Shown piece after piece: positions 21,243 through 37,529 of a stretch of 64,000 nucleotides of DNA. The notes under the pieces were generated by a model, which ran no database searches, was not told the origin of the DNA, and saw only the letters and a list, made by a program, of their open reading frames with translations. The position numbers and the translations under genes were made by a program. The stretch comes from Planctomycetota bacterium. Its GTDB lineage: Bacteria; Planctomycetota; J058; JAJDCQ01. The stretch spans positions 124,001 through 188,000 of the forward strand of contig JAJDCQ010000021.1 of assembly GCA_029260755.1 (NCBI GenBank), written 5' to 3'. Position 1 is the stretch's first letter, and the number at the start of each line of letters is the position of its first letter.

Positions 21243-22475
21243 CTAGAGCACCTCGTCGAGGACGGCGACGAGGCGGTCGACCTCGTCGAGCGTGTTGTAG
21301 TGCACCATCGAGACGCGCACGACTCCGTCGCGCGCGCGCAGGCCGAGGTCGTCGATCAGGCGCGCGGCGTAGAAGTCGCCCCAGCGGATGCCGATCCGGT
21401 GCGGGTCGACGAGCGGCGGGACCTCCGAGCTCTTTCGCTCGCCCGCCACGAAGCTGAACGTCGGGACCCGCACCTCCCGGGAGGGCGTCGTCTCGCCGAT
21501 CACGCGGATGTCGGGCCGGCCGTTCGCCCAGGCGAGGAAGCGCTCCGCGAGCCGCTCCTCGAGCTCGGCGATGCCGGCGAAGGCCGCGCGGGCGGCCGCG
21601 TGTCCGCTCGCCGGACCGCCGAGCGCGACCGAGAGCTCGGCGAGGTAGTCGGGGATCCCGCCGGCGCCCCAGGCGAGCTCGTGGTTCGGCCCGCCGGGCT
21701 GGAGGTGATAGGGGCACTGGTCGGGCCCGATGAAGAAGTGGTTGATCGGGGCGAGCGCCTCGAGGTGCTCCCGCTTCCCGTAGAGGAGCGAGATGTGAGG
21801 ACCGTACACCTTGTAGAGGCTGAAGACGTAGTAGTCGACGTCCCAGGCGTTCACCTCGACGGCGCGGTGCGGCGCCCAGGCGACCCCGTCCACGCAGACC
21901 TTCGCCCCGTGCTCGTGGACGAGGCGGGTGATCTCGGCGACCGGGTTGATCGTGCCGAGCACGTTCGAGGCGTGGGTGAACGCGACCAGCCGGGTGCGGT
22001 CGCCGAGGAGCGGGGCGAGATCCTCGGTCCGCAGGCGGAGCGACTCCGGATCGACCGGCCACCAGCGCACCGTCACGCCCCGCTCGCGCTCGAGGGCGAC
22101 CCAGGGGCTGACGTTGGTCTCGTGCTCGCTGCGACTGACGACGATCTCGTCCCCCTCGCTCAGGCCGGGCGCCATGGCGCGGGCGAGGTTCTTCAGGAGC
22201 TGCGTCGAGGAGCTCCCCAGGACGACCTCCTCGGCGGAGGCGGCGCCGATCTGCTCGGCGAGCGCGGCGGTCGCCGCGGCCACGTTCTCCGTCGCGCGCG
22301 CCGAGGGCTCGTAGGTCGCCCCGAGCTGCACGTTGCATCCGAGGAAGTGGTCGCGCACCCGGTCGGCGACCCGACCGAGGATCTGCGACCCGCCCGCGTT
22401 GTCGAAGAAGGTCCACTCGCCCGCGAGGCCGGGGAAGTGGCGTCGCACGTCGGTCCAGTCGAAGGGCTCGGTCAT
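21243..22475 (-). CDS. Class V PLP-dependent aminotransferase, cysteine desulfurase-like
   Basis: A 410-aa PLP enzyme of the NifS/CsdA superfamily. The start at 22475 leaves a 5-bp gap to the upstream esterase gene; the frame runs 14 codons further but inside that gene. Motifs: SSSTQLLKNLA (phosphate-binding region), EHETNVSPW (His stacks on PLP), CVDGVAWAPH with the PLP-binding Asp near 196, and FSLYKVYGPH with Schiff-base K222. It resembles the SelA/CsdA-like subfamily of uncharacterised class V aminotransferases. A mobile catalytic Cys loop typical of desulfurases is not evident, so desulfurase activity is doubtful. It probably shares an operon with the esterase. Confidence 0.87.
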   Translation of the reverse strand: MTEPFDWTDVRRHFPGLAGEWTFFDNAGGSQILGRVADRVRDHFLGCNVQLGATYEPSARATENVAAATAALAEQIGAASAEEVVLGSSSTQLLKNLARAMAPGLSEGDEIVVSRSEHETNVSPWVALERERGVTVRWWPVDPESLRLRTEDLAPLLGDRTRLVAFTHASNVLGTINPVAEITRLVHEHGAKVCVDGVAWAPHRAVEVNAWDVDYYVFSLYKVYGPHISLLYGKREHLEALAPINHFFIGPDQCPYHLQPGGPNHELAWGAGGIPDYLAELSVALGGPASGHAAARAAFAGIAELEERLAERFLAWANGRPDIRVIGETTPSREVRVPTFSFVAGERKSSEVPPLVDPHRIGIRWGDFYAARLIDDLGLRARDGVVRVSMVHYNTLDEVDRLVAVLDEVL

Positions 22476-22480
22476 GTCGG

Positions 22481-23371
22481 TCAGTCGGTCTCCGGAGGGG
22501 AGTCTGGTGCGAGCCATCGGTCGAGGAAGGCGAGCGCCTGCACGACGATCTCCTCGGGGCAGATCAACTGCGTGAGGTGGCCGCGCGCGGTCTCGACGAG
22601 CTGCACGGGGACGTCGACGGCCAGGAGCGCGTCGCGCAGGGCGCGAGAGTGCTCGACGCTGACCACCCAGTCGTCGCGGCCGTGGTAGAGGAAGGTCGGC
22701 GGGCTCTCGGCGTGAACCGCGAGGACCGGCGACGCCTCTTCGACCACATCGGGGATCTCGGCGGGCGGCCCACCGAGGAAGTCACGCAGCGGTGGGACGG
22801 AGCCGAGCCGGCGCAGGTCGGTCGGGCCGCTGCCGAGGACGCAGGCCTGGACGCGCGCGACGTCGACCGACGACGCATCGCCGGGGTCGGCGGCCTCGGG
22901 ACGGCTGCCCGCGAGCGCGCTCAGATGCGCGCCCGCCGAGTAGCCCCAGAGGGCGATGCGTCGGGGATCGACGCGCAGCCGGGCCGCGTTTCGACGCACC
23001 CAGGAGACGGCAGCCAGGACGTCTTCGAGCGCCGCCGGATAGGGGTGCTCGGGCGCCAGGCGGTACTCGATGTTGACGGCGACGAAGCCGTGCTCGGTCA
23101 CCGCGGCCGCGATCCGGGCCATCCGGTTACGGCTGCCGCGCGCCCAGCTTCCTCCATGAACGAGGACGACGGCGGGAGCCGGGGCGGCGGACGGGGGACG
23201 ATGCACGTCGGCCAGCAGCTCGATCTCACCGCGCCGGGCGTAGACCTGGTCACGAAGCAGGGCGGCGTCCGCGTCCGGGCCCGGGCCCCCGGAGGTCGGC
23301 GCGTTCGGCGCCCGGCAACCCGACGCGGACAGCGCCACGGCGACGGCGATCGGAAGCCAGCAGCGGGGCAT
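22481..23371 (-). CDS. Alpha/beta-hydrolase esterase lipoprotein (HSL/BD-FAE type)
   Basis: A 296-aa hydrolase. Starting at 23371 gives a short signal with lipobox SASGC (Cys 19), indicating membrane anchoring; an extra upstream ATG at 23413 adds 14 residues. Motifs: oxyanion block VHGGSW, YRLAPEHPYPAALEDV, nucleophile elbow GYSAG (S145), the acid in GRDDWVV and catalytic His in RGHLTQ. This is the hormone-sensitive-lipase/carboxylesterase pattern. The family hydrolyses short acyl esters or formylkynurenine; the lipoprotein form suggests outer-surface or periplasmic ester hydrolysis. It lies directly upstream of the PLP enzyme gene. Confidence 0.87.
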   Translation of the reverse strand: MPRCWLPIAVAVALSASGCRAPNAPTSGGPGPDADAALLRDQVYARRGEIELLADVHRPPSAAPAPAVVLVHGGSWARGSRNRMARIAAAVTEHGFVAVNIEYRLAPEHPYPAALEDVLAAVSWVRRNAARLRVDPRRIALWGYSAGAHLSALAGSRPEAADPGDASSVDVARVQACVLGSGPTDLRRLGSVPPLRDFLGGPPAEIPDVVEEASPVLAVHAESPPTFLYHGRDDWVVSVEHSRALRDALLAVDVPVQLVETARGHLTQLICPEEIVVQALAFLDRWLAPDSPPETD

Positions 23372-23427
23372 CACGCCGCCGAGCTTACCCGCGGCGGGGA
23401 CCGGGCGCATCAACGGGACCGGGCGCC

Positions 23428-26400
23428 TCAGCGCGCTTCGAGGTCGATCTCGAAACGCAGGATCAGGCCTCGAGCCGTCCCGACGGTCAGCTCTCGCTCA
23501 TCCGGCGAGAGGGCGAGAACGCGGCCGAAGTCGTGGGTGTCGCCGAGGTCGATGCGGTCGAGCTCGCGGCGCTCCTCGAGATCCCAGATCCGGACCGTCC
23601 GGTCCCGCGACGCCGTGATGACGGTCCGGCCGTCAGCGGTGACGACGATCGCGTCCACGACGTCGTCGTGGCCGAGCAGCCGGCCCTTCTCCTCCCCGAA
23701 GATGAGCTCGAAGATGCGCACCACGCCTCGCCGGTCACCGGTGAGGGCGAGCGGCTGATCGGGGTGACTGGGGACGAACACGGTCGAGAACACGGCGTCC
23801 TCGTGCCCTTCGAGCTCGAAGAAGTCGACGCCGCCCTCGACACGCCAGAGCTTGACGCGGCCCCGCTCGTCTCCCGAGAGGGCGAGCTCTCCGCCGGCCG
23901 CGATGGCGAGCGCGAACACCGAGGCGTCTCCGTGACCCCTGGCGCCCTCGAGGGTGTGCTCGATCGTCCCGCTGTCGACATCGAGGAGTCGAACGCGGCC
24001 GTCCTCGCCCGCCGCGAGCGCGCGGCGACCGTCTGCGGTGAGGGCGAGCCTCGTCGTTCGAACCTCCATCGCTTTGCCCGGCCGGCGTGGGTCGGGCACC
24101 TTCGGGATCCTGATCTCCCGTGAGTCTTCGGCGAGGTCCCGGATCGTGATGATGCCCACCTTCGCGTCCAGGGACGTGATCGCGCGGCGCCGGTCGGCCG
24201 AGAAGGCGGCGGCGAGGATCGAGCCGTCGTTGCTCGCGCCGGCCTCCCGCTTCGGAGCGACGAGGGTCGTCGGCTCCCCCGTCGCGATGTCCCACGAGAG
24301 CATCGCCCCGTCCCGCGACGTCGCGTGGATCCGCGCCCCGTCGGCGGAGTAGGCCACCGCCGTCACCCACTCGCTGTGCCCGGGCGCGGCCTCCCAGAGC
24401 TCCTCGCCCGTCGCGATCTCCCAGCAACGGGTCTGCCCATCGTATCCACCCGAGACCACGAGGCGGCCGTCCGGAGACACATCGAGGGCGAAGACGGTTT
24501 CTCGATGGAAGACCCTCTCGATCCGGACCGCGCCCGTCGCTCCATCCCACACGCTCACGGCGCCCAAGCCGTGCCCGGACGCGACATCGTCGCTGCCGGG
24601 CACGAACGCGAGCGAGGCCGGGAACGGGGCGACGTCGAGGGTGCGGAGACAGCTTCGCGTCTCGGGATCCACGACGACGACGCGGCCGGTCCACGCGCTC
24701 GCGATGGCGAGGCCTCGCTCGGGAGAGACCGCCAGGCCGAACGGCCATCCGTCGCCGATCTCGACGCCGCCGAGCCACCTCCCCGTCGCCAGGTCCCAGA
24801 AGGCGAGCGTGGCAGGGGCCTCGCTCTGCGTCGTGAGCCCGATCCCACCGCGCCCATCGTCGAGGACCGCCACGGCCCGGGCGTCCCCCACGTGCTCGCC
24901 TGTCGCGCGCCAGACCTGGTCGCCCGTCTCGAGGTCCCAGACACCCAGCCAGGAGACCCCCCCCGCCAGGGCCCGCGTCGGATCCGGTGTGACCTCGGCC
25001 CCTCGGATCATGTCGGGAAGCCCCGTGACGCGGTGACGGACCCTCGCGCGCTCGACGTCGACGACCGCGAGCTGCGACTCGGCACCCGGATGCTGGATCG
25101 CGACGACGAGCGTCCCGTCGCGCGCGAGGGAGAGATCGCGGGCCAGTCCACCGACCTCGACGGCGGCGGACTCGCGGCCGGTGCGCACATGCCGGACGAC
25201 GACCATCCCGTCCCCGTCCCCGAACGCCACGGACTCCGGGGACAGGAACTGGACGGAGTAGACGGCGTTCGCGTGCCGGCCGGTGGCGTCTCCCCAGATC
25301 GATCGGATCCGGATGCGGCGACTCACGAGCCCGTCGGTCTCCAGGTCGATGCGCTCGGAGCCATCGGGGTCCGCGCGCGCCGCCGAGCCACTCACGCCGG
25401 CGAGCGGCCGATCGGTGGTGGCGGGCACGCTCGGTGAAGTCGCGGACCCGCCGGTGGAGAGGATGATGGCGAGGGCGACGACGAGAGCGCACGAGGTGAT
25501 GCCGGCGACCGCGAGCGTGCGCCATCGTCCCGCGAGCATCCGCCGGGCCGCGGGCGGGACCACTCCTCGACGCCTCGCCCGTACCCGCTCGCCGCGGCGC
25601 CAACGCTCGAGGTCGTCGGCCAGGGCCGCCGCCGATGGGTAGCGGCGCTCGGGAGCCTTCTCCATCGCCTGGGCGCAGATCGCCTCGAGGTCCCGGGGGA
25701 TCCGGGGGACGATCGAGGACGGCGGGGTCGGTTCCTCGCCCAGGACTTGCTGGAGGGTCAGGAGAGGGTCCCTGCTGGTGAACGGCGGCTGCCCGGTGAC
25801 GAGGTGGTAGAGGAGCGCGCCGAGCGCGTAGACGTCGGCCGCCGGACCGATCGTCCCGCCGGCGATCCTGGGGTCGACCTGCTCGGGCGCCATCGAGGCG
25901 GGCGTCCCGAGGATGTCGCCGGTCGCGGTGAGCCGGGTCGCCCTCGGGTCGAACGCGAGCCCGAAGTCGAGGACCCGAGGCAGACCCTGCTCGTCGATCA
26001 TGATGTTCGCGGCCTTGATGTCGCGATGGACGACGCCCCGGGCGTGAAGGTGGTCCAGCCCGCGAGCGGCCCCGGCGACGATCGCGGCGGCCGCCGCGAC
26101 CGGCATCGGACCGCCGGCGGCGATCCGGTAGGCGAGGGACTCTCCCTCGACGAGCTCCATCGCGCAGAAGAGGGTCCCGAGGTGATCCTCCCCCACCGAG
26201 TGGATCGTGACCAGGGCAGGGTGCGATCCGCCGCGGGCCAGCAGCTCCGCCTCGCGACGGAACCGAGCGAGGTCCTCATCATCGACACCGCCGGCGGCCT
26301 GCGGCAGGATCACCTTGAGGGCGTGCTCGGCGCCGGTCGGGACGTGCCGAGCGCGATAGACCGCCCCCATCCCTCCTCGACCGAGCTCGGCGAGGACGAC

Positions 26401-26489
26401 GTAGGCGCCGAGCCGATCGCCCGGTCGCGGGAGCAACCCCGACCGGCGGATGGGTCTCCGCGCATCCGGATCGCTCGGCTGCGCGGCGC

Positions 26490-26493
<4 letters not shown>
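23428..26493 (-). CDS. Transmembrane Ser/Thr kinase with C-terminal WD40 propeller
   Basis: A 1021-aa kinase. The GTG at 26493 overlaps the upstream gene's stop as GTGA and is preferred to longer in-frame extensions. Motifs: GRGGMG (38-43), K60, E81, HRDIKAAN with D158, DFG 176-178, [10 protein letters not shown]. In HRDIKAAN the residue after K160 is Ala rather than Pro. One hydrophobic helix lies near 330-352. About 600 residues of WD40 blades follow, with units ending in WDL/WEI such as [19 protein letters not shown] then RTVRIWDL. Planctomycete and cyanobacterial kinases often have this build; the propeller is likely a protein-binding or sensing surface. It is translationally coupled to the kinase gene upstream. 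Confidence 0.9.
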
Positions 26494-30410
<3,917 letters not shown>

Positions 30411-30499
30411 GCGCCTGGAGTATGGCCGCGCGCCGTCCTCGGGGGCAAACTCTCGGAGCGCCCTCGTCGGCCGCCCGTCGTCGGGAGTAGCATGACGCT

Positions 30500-32419
<1,920 letters not shown>

Positions 32420-32428
32420 CGGCTCCGA

Positions 32429-33235
32429 TCACTGCTCCGGCGCCGACGGGGCGGTCTCGCGCTTCGACAGCGAGTAGCTGAAAGCGCCGAGGAGGTCGCC
32501 GGTCTCGACGACGTGGCAGCTCGAGCAGCGCTCGGTGGCGCGGATCGCCCCGAGCATGCGCGTCCCGTCGGGACTGATCACGACCGACTCGCCCGCGCGG
32601 AGCCTGGCGAGCGCGTCGCGCTCGAAGTCGTCGGGAGCCCGGGCCCGGGTGACCTTCGCGCCCTCGGGGACCTGCTCCGGCGTGAGCGTGAAGCGAACCG
32701 GTCCCTGCTCCTCCAGGTTCGGATCGACGTAGGCGTGCTCGCTCCCGTCGAGAAGGGTGACCAGCTCGAGCCCTTCGAGGCTCACCTTCGGGAGGCTCGA
32801 GGACCGGTGGCGCGCCATGCCGACGATGCGCTCCGGACCGTGGGCGCGCAGCTGGATCACGCGGCTCTCCCCGAAGGAGTCCGCGACGTCCTTGAACGCC
32901 TGGTCGTAGGCCTGGTGCAGCAGTCGGAGGTCCCCCGGGCTCGCCGCCTCCGTGCCGGAGGCCTGGACGGGATAGGCCTCGATCTGGAGCGCGGGAGCGG
33001 GCGCCTCTTCGACCTGCGTCTCGACGGCACCGGCGCCGGCGGACGAGAGGGAGCTCGCGACGGATACCTCGGCGGACGTCGGCGCGCCCGTCTCCGTCGA
33101 AGGAGCGTCGGTCGCGGAGACGGTCGGGCGATCCACGGTCGATCCGCCGGCGGTCGGATCAGGTCCCTGGCCGGTGCAGCCGGCGGCAAGCACGGTGAGC
33201 GACCCTGCGAGCGTGAGGAAGGTGAGGTGCTTCAT
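32429..33235 (-). CDS. Lipoprotein with one c-type haem motif near the C-terminus
   Basis: A 268-aa exported lipoprotein. The ATG at 33235 gives signal MKHLTFLTLAGSLTVLAAGC with lipobox AAGC; the 16-residue upstream extension is not needed. A long Ser/Thr/Ala/Glu-rich linker follows (about 21-100). Near the end RCSSCH is a CxxCH haem-attachment site, followed by GDLLGAFSYSL, a tail seen in uncharacterised planctomycete proteins. The central part (SRVIQLRAHGPERIVGM onward) is unrecognised. It probably binds one covalent haem outside the cytoplasm for electron transfer or redox sensing; no partner is evident. Convergent with the kinase-FGE gene, only 9 bp apart. Confidence 0.72.
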   Translation of the reverse strand: MKHLTFLTLAGSLTVLAAGCTGQGPDPTAGGSTVDRPTVSATDAPSTETGAPTSAEVSVASSLSSAGAGAVETQVEEAPAPALQIEAYPVQASGTEAASPGDLRLLHQAYDQAFKDVADSFGESRVIQLRAHGPERIVGMARHRSSSLPKVSLEGLELVTLLDGSEHAYVDPNLEEQGPVRFTLTPEQVPEGAKVTRARAPDDFERDALARLRAGESVVISPDGTRMLGAIRATERCSSCHVVETGDLLGAFSYSLSKRETAPSAPEQ

Positions 33236-33350
33236 GACGGTTCTCCTGGCTGGCGAGCGCCGGAGGCGACTCGGAACGAGCACAGGAGAATAGCTGGTCG
33301 CCGTCGCGCCGCGCGTAACGGGCTCGTAACCGGAGCGCCGCCCCGCGGGT

Positions 33351-35051
33351 CTAGGACTGCGTCCGGGCGGCCGTCTCGGAGCTGGCGAGATCCAGGATGG
33401 CGCGCCGCAGCTTCCGGTGGGCGTCGAAGCGGGTCACGAACTCGATCTCGTCGTCATCCGCGCCCTTGCTGAGGATGAGCCGCCGGAGGTCCGCCCGCTC
33501 GCCTCGCGACCACGCCTCCATCTCGGGAACGCAGAGGACCAGGGGGCTCCACGCGGCCCAGGCGAACTCCTCGGCCGGCGTGAGGAAGTCTCGCCGCAGG
33601 CCGAGGAGCCTCCTCGTCTCGCGGACCGCCTCGTCGACGCCCTCCTCGCGGTTCGTCCCGAAGCGTTCGATGAGGACCCGGCTCACGTGCTGGCCTATGG
33701 CTCCCGCGTCGAGGTCGGTGACCGTCGTCCGCTCGCTCCCGTCGAGGGCGAGATACAGGCTCCCCCGGGCGAGCCTCCGGAGCGTCCGGGGGCTCGACCG
33801 GTGCCGGGGATCTCTCTTCTTGCGGGCGAGCTCCTCGTTCATGACCTCCCGCACGTCCGGGTCTCGCGGACGGAAGCCGTGCTTCAGGTAGAACCACCAC
33901 GCCCCGGTCGCGATCGCCTCGGGGTTGTCCTCGCCGAGCTGCTGCGTGTTGATGACGAACGTCTTCGTGCCGAAGAGGTGCTTCACGGCGGCGAGCGCGG
34001 CGACGAAGATCGACGAGGCGTTCGCGGCGCGGAAGCTCTCGAAGACGTTGAAGTTCACCGCGGCCGACTGCAGGAGCGCCGAGGCTTGCACGTAGCCGAC
34101 GGGGACGCCGTTCTGCAGCATCAGCCCGACGTACATGGCCTCGAGGACGATGCGATGCCGCGGCTGGATGCCGATCCACGCCGTCTGCAGGCCGTCTCCC
34201 GAGTCGACCAGGCGCACGTCGCGATGGTTCGCGTGCCAGAAGGCGTAGAGATCGCGCAGGCGGGTGAGCATGGCGCCGCGAGCCAGGTCGATGAGCGCCT
34301 TGCCGCGGCGCGGGGAGAGTCGGGTCACCTCGGCTCGTCTCGAACGCTTCAGCGTCTCGACGGGCTTCGCCGGTCGGACGAAGGCGCCGGTGCGAAAGGC
34401 GCGCGGGGATCCCGAGGCGTGAGCGCTCGTCCTCGTCGGAGAGCGCGGGCCCGGAGCGATGCGCAGCGGGACGTCGAGATCGTCGTAGAGCTTCTGGCGG
34501 ATCGCCTCGGGCATCGGAGCCGCGACGAAGCAGACGACGAGGAAGGCGGCGTCGGTCTCGTCCGGGCTCTTCAGGGTCGCGAGGAGCTCCCGCGGTCCGA
34601 GGCCGGACTCGTAGAGCGGCGTGATCGCGTGGGGGAGGAGGAGCTCGAGGAGATCGGGGATGCGGTCCTGGTGCTCGAACTCCTCCCAGTCGATCGTGAC
34701 GCTCGCCCCGCAGCGATCGACGAGCCATCGGGCGGTCCGCCAGTAGAGCGCGAAGTGGAGCGTCGTTCCCGCGATGCCGGTGCTGGCGAGGGCCGGCGCG
34801 TGCCTCTTCAGGTCTTCGCGCTCGGCGAACCCGTCGAGGACGCGCTCGACCTCGCGGAGGAGCTCGGGGTCGTCGGGATAGGCGCGGAGGAAGCAGAGCG
34901 CGTCGTGGAAGCGGCGGACCTGCGGCGCCGTGCGAAGCTCGGCATCGCCGAGGAGCTCGACGAGCCAGCGCTTCAGCTCGGCCGTCTCGGGGGAGTAGTT
35001 TGCCTTGGCTCCCAGGAGCTTCGCGAGGAGGGTGGACGCGGACGGGGCCAT
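33351..35051 (-). CDS. Hypothetical protein, 566 aa
   Basis: I do not recognise this protein. The ATG at 35051 is preferred over an 80-codon upstream extension with non-coding composition; a GGAG is about 12 nt before it. The product is mostly helical without signal peptide or clear transmembrane helix, so cytoplasmic. It shows an N-terminal helical block (ELKRWLVELLGDAEL), a basic low-complexity segment around residue 210-240 (SPTRTSAHASGSPRAF) and a mixed block with two tryptophans (AIATGAWWFYLKHGFRP) that resembles an acyl/N-acetyltransferase tail (Trp/Phe-Tyr-x-x-x-GF). A GNAT-like fold is conceivable but unproven. Confidence 0.65.
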   Translation of the reverse strand: MAPSASTLLAKLLGAKANYSPETAELKRWLVELLGDAELRTAPQVRRFHDALCFLRAYPDDPELLREVERVLDGFAEREDLKRHAPALASTGIAGTTLHFALYWRTARWLVDRCGASVTIDWEEFEHQDRIPDLLELLLPHAITPLYESGLGPRELLATLKSPDETDAAFLVVCFVAAPMPEAIRQKLYDDLDVPLRIAPGPRSPTRTSAHASGSPRAFRTGAFVRPAKPVETLKRSRRAEVTRLSPRRGKALIDLARGAMLTRLRDLYAFWHANHRDVRLVDSGDGLQTAWIGIQPRHRIVLEAMYVGLMLQNGVPVGYVQASALLQSAAVNFNVFESFRAANASSIFVAALAAVKHLFGTKTFVINTQQLGEDNPEAIATGAWWFYLKHGFRPRDPDVREVMNEELARKKRDPRHRSSPRTLRRLARGSLYLALDGSERTTVTDLDAGAIGQHVSRVLIERFGTNREEGVDEAVRETRRLLGLRRDFLTPAEEFAWAAWSPLVLCVPEMEAWSRGERADLRRLILSKGADDDEIEFVTRFDAHRKLRRAILDLASSETAARTQS

Positions 35052-35309
35052 GAAGGAGGGAGCTCCGGGGCGAGGGGAGCCCTTGGCAAACGCCGGACCG
35101 ATCCTCGCTTCCCGGGAAGAGGTTCCCGCCGTTGGGGAATGGTCCGCCCGATCGGAATCACGGCACGAGATCCTTCGCGGAGAATCGGACGAACCGCGGA
35201 GTATCCAGCGACGCGTCGCCGCCGGGCGACGGCATCCGATACTCTCGACGGCGTGGAGTCGCCGAAACCGGCGGTCGCGAAAACAGATCACGACGCGACG
35301 GAGGAATCG

Positions 35310-35543
35310 ATGACTGACGAACGTTCGGCTGCGCCCGGGGTCAATCCCCTCCTCCTGCTGATCACCGTCCTGCCCGCATTCGTCGGTTACAAGGTGGTGG
35401 AGGGCATGGCGACCGGCGCCGGGTTCGATCGGTGGCCCTCGATCGGACTCGCCTCGCTGGGCGCGCTGACCGGCGCCTCGCTGGGCGGGCTGATCCTCTA
35501 CCTCTTCATCCGGGGGAGGAAGCCGGTCGAGCCACCCCTATAG
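35310..35543 (+). CDS. Small membrane protein, two hydrophobic helices
   Basis: A 77-aa protein. The ATG at 35310 has GGAGGA at 35300-35305, which fixes the start although the frame is open far upstream. Two hydrophobic segments (about NPLLLLITVLPAFVGYKVV and SIGLASLGALTGASLGGLI) flank a short charged loop; the second is Gly/Ala-rich and suited to tight helix packing. A short basic tail (FIRGRKPVEPPL) likely faces the cytoplasm. No family was recognised. It is divergent from the 566-aa protein gene, with about 260 bp of promoter region between. Confidence 0.65.
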   Translation: MTDERSAAPGVNPLLLLITVLPAFVGYKVVEGMATGAGFDRWPSIGLASLGALTGASLGGLILYLFIRGRKPVEPPL

Positions 35544-35596
35544 CGCCGTCAGGAGGAGGCGGACGGGTCGGTGGCCCGAGCGACGTCGGTGCTCAG

Positions 35597-37402
35597 TCAG
35601 CGGGCACCTGCCTTCTCGAGGACCGATACGATGTCGTCGCGCCCCCGCGCGCGGGCCACGGCGAGTGCGGTGCGGCCGTTGCGATCGCGGCGGCTCACGT
35701 CCGCGTTGCGAGCGATGAGCACCTCGACGATGCGCCGGTGCCCGATGTCCGCGGCGATGATGAGCGGACTGACGCCGGACTGGTCGGCCTGATCGATCGG
35801 CGCGCCGCGGTCGAGAAGCAGCTCGGCGATCGCTCGACGGTCCTGGATGACGCCGAAGATGAGGGCGGTGGCGCCGTTGCGGTCGGTCGCGTCCGGCGCG
35901 GCGCCCGCGTCGATGAGGACCCTCGCTACGTCGGTCTGGCCGTGCCAGGCCGCCTCCATGAGCGCGGTCCGCCCGCGGGCGTTGCGAGCATCTATCTCGG
36001 CGCCCTCCTCGACGAGCAGGCGCGCGATCTCGGCGTGCCCACCGATCACACACGCCTCGAGCGGTCGGACGCCCGCTGCGGACCTCGAGTCCGGGTCGGC
36101 GCCGCGCTCGAGGAGCAGTCGACAGTTCTCGAGCATGCCCCAGCCGGCCGCGAACAGCAGCGCCGAGCGCCCGTCGGGCGCGCGATCGTTCGGATCGGCG
36201 CCGTCCAGGATGAGCTCCTTCGCCTTCACCGCCCCGCCCGAGCTGAGCGCGATCAGCAGCGGCGACCAACCGCGGGCGGCGTCGACCGCCGGCGCGGGCG
36301 CTGCCGAGGGCGGCTCGAGGAGCGCGAACGAGTCGAGCGAGGCGCGGAGCGCCGGCGCGAAGCGGTCGAACGCGGTCGGGTCGCCGCCCGCGGTGACGAC
36401 GAACGTCCTCGCCCCGTCGAGCACGACGAGCGAGCTGAAGCGCCCCGGGCGCGGCTTGCCTCGGGGCATATCGTGGTCGAAGCGCAGGGCGGGCCGGCCT
36501 GAGACGATCGTCTCGCGCGTGTCGCGGACCGTCGCGCCGCCCGACTCGAGCGCGCCGGTGAGCGCCGGTCCGAGTGTCTGCGGGGTGAACGCCTGCGTGA
36601 GCAGACTCACCTCGACGACGGTACGCGCGCCGCCCAGCGATGGCATGTCGAAGACGACGACGGATCCGCCGGGCGGTCGGGGGTTCCCCACGTCCGGAGG
36701 GGCGATCGAGAAGCCACGCTCTCGGAGCCAGCAGGCCGAGGCGCCCGAGTCGGACGGCGGTGCGGGACGCAGGCTCGCGATGCACTTCATGAAGGCCGGC
36801 TCGTAGAGCTCGATCGCGCCGGGCGCAGCCTGGCAGGTGACGACGAAAGCCTCGTCCGCGAGGAGCACGCCGGCGACGAGTCCGCGCATCGGCGACTGCC
36901 CCGACCCGGCCGGCGCCCGCACGGCGTAGAGCGGGCACGCGCGTCCGTCGACCTCGATCCGGCGGCGGGCGGTCACCGTCGATCCTCCGCCGCGCGCCGC
37001 GGCCTGGATCCGCTCGACGAAGCGCTCTTCGGAGAGACCGCGCCCGACCGGCTGGACTGCGACGAGTGCCGGCGGCACGTCGCGCGAGGAGAAGACGCCG
37101 AACGTCACGATCGGCGATGACGAGGCGACGTCGAGACCGTCGAGCGCGTCAACGCGCGGCGGTGCGATCTCGAAGCCGAAGAATCGATCGCGGCAGAACG
37201 ACGGCGGCCTCTCGACCGGGGCGTCGGGCCCTTCGCCTCCACGTGGGCTCGCGCACCCGGACGCGGGGAGCGCGCCGAGCGCGAGCCCGCCGACGAGTGC
37301 GATCACAGCGGTGCGGAAGGCGCGCCTCGTGGCTCGAGCCGGGCCCGCGAAGATGAGTGGAGCCGAGCGAGCGGCGAGCACGTCCGTGGGATTGGCGGTC
37401 AC
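35597..37402 (-). CDS. Ankyrin-repeat lipoprotein
   Basis: A protein of about 601 aa. The frame extends into the upstream norR-like gene, so the start must lie below 37530; GTG at 37402 gives a basic, hydrophobic signal ending in PASGC (lipobox). The N-terminal 300 residues contain two similar beta-rich segments (VTFGVFSSRDVPPALVAVQP and VVVFDMPSLGGARTVVEVSL) that may be a duplicated domain. The C-terminal 200 residues are six or so ankyrin repeats (for example NGATALIFGVIQDRRAIAEL). It is probably exported and binds proteins through the ankyrin surface. GTG at 37381 is an alternative start. Confidence 0.78.
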   Translation of the reverse strand: MTANPTDVLAARSAPLIFAGPARATRRAFRTAVIALVGGLALGALPASGCASPRGGEGPDAPVERPPSFCRDRFFGFEIAPPRVDALDGLDVASSSPIVTFGVFSSRDVPPALVAVQPVGRGLSEERFVERIQAAARGGGSTVTARRRIEVDGRACPLYAVRAPAGSGQSPMRGLVAGVLLADEAFVVTCQAAPGAIELYEPAFMKCIASLRPAPPSDSGASACWLRERGFSIAPPDVGNPRPPGGSVVVFDMPSLGGARTVVEVSLLTQAFTPQTLGPALTGALESGGATVRDTRETIVSGRPALRFDHDMPRGKPRPGRFSSLVVLDGARTFVVTAGGDPTAFDRFAPALRASLDSFALLEPPSAAPAPAVDAARGWSPLLIALSSGGAVKAKELILDGADPNDRAPDGRSALLFAAGWGMLENCRLLLERGADPDSRSAAGVRPLEACVIGGHAEIARLLVEEGAEIDARNARGRTALMEAAWHGQTDVARVLIDAGAAPDATDRNGATALIFGVIQDRRAIAELLLDRGAPIDQADQSGVSPLIIAADIGHRRIVEVLIARNADVSRRDRNGRTALAVARARGRDDIVSVLEKAGAR

Positions 37403-37529
37403 GGTGTTCGAGCCCTCGGGGGAGATTCTAGCCGGCGTCGGCCATGCGGACCAGGCGGGGCATCGTTCGCGGCGGTCGCCACCTTCCTGCTCGAGCTGGC
37501 GCAGGAGCCCCGCGCCGTGACGCCGTGTC

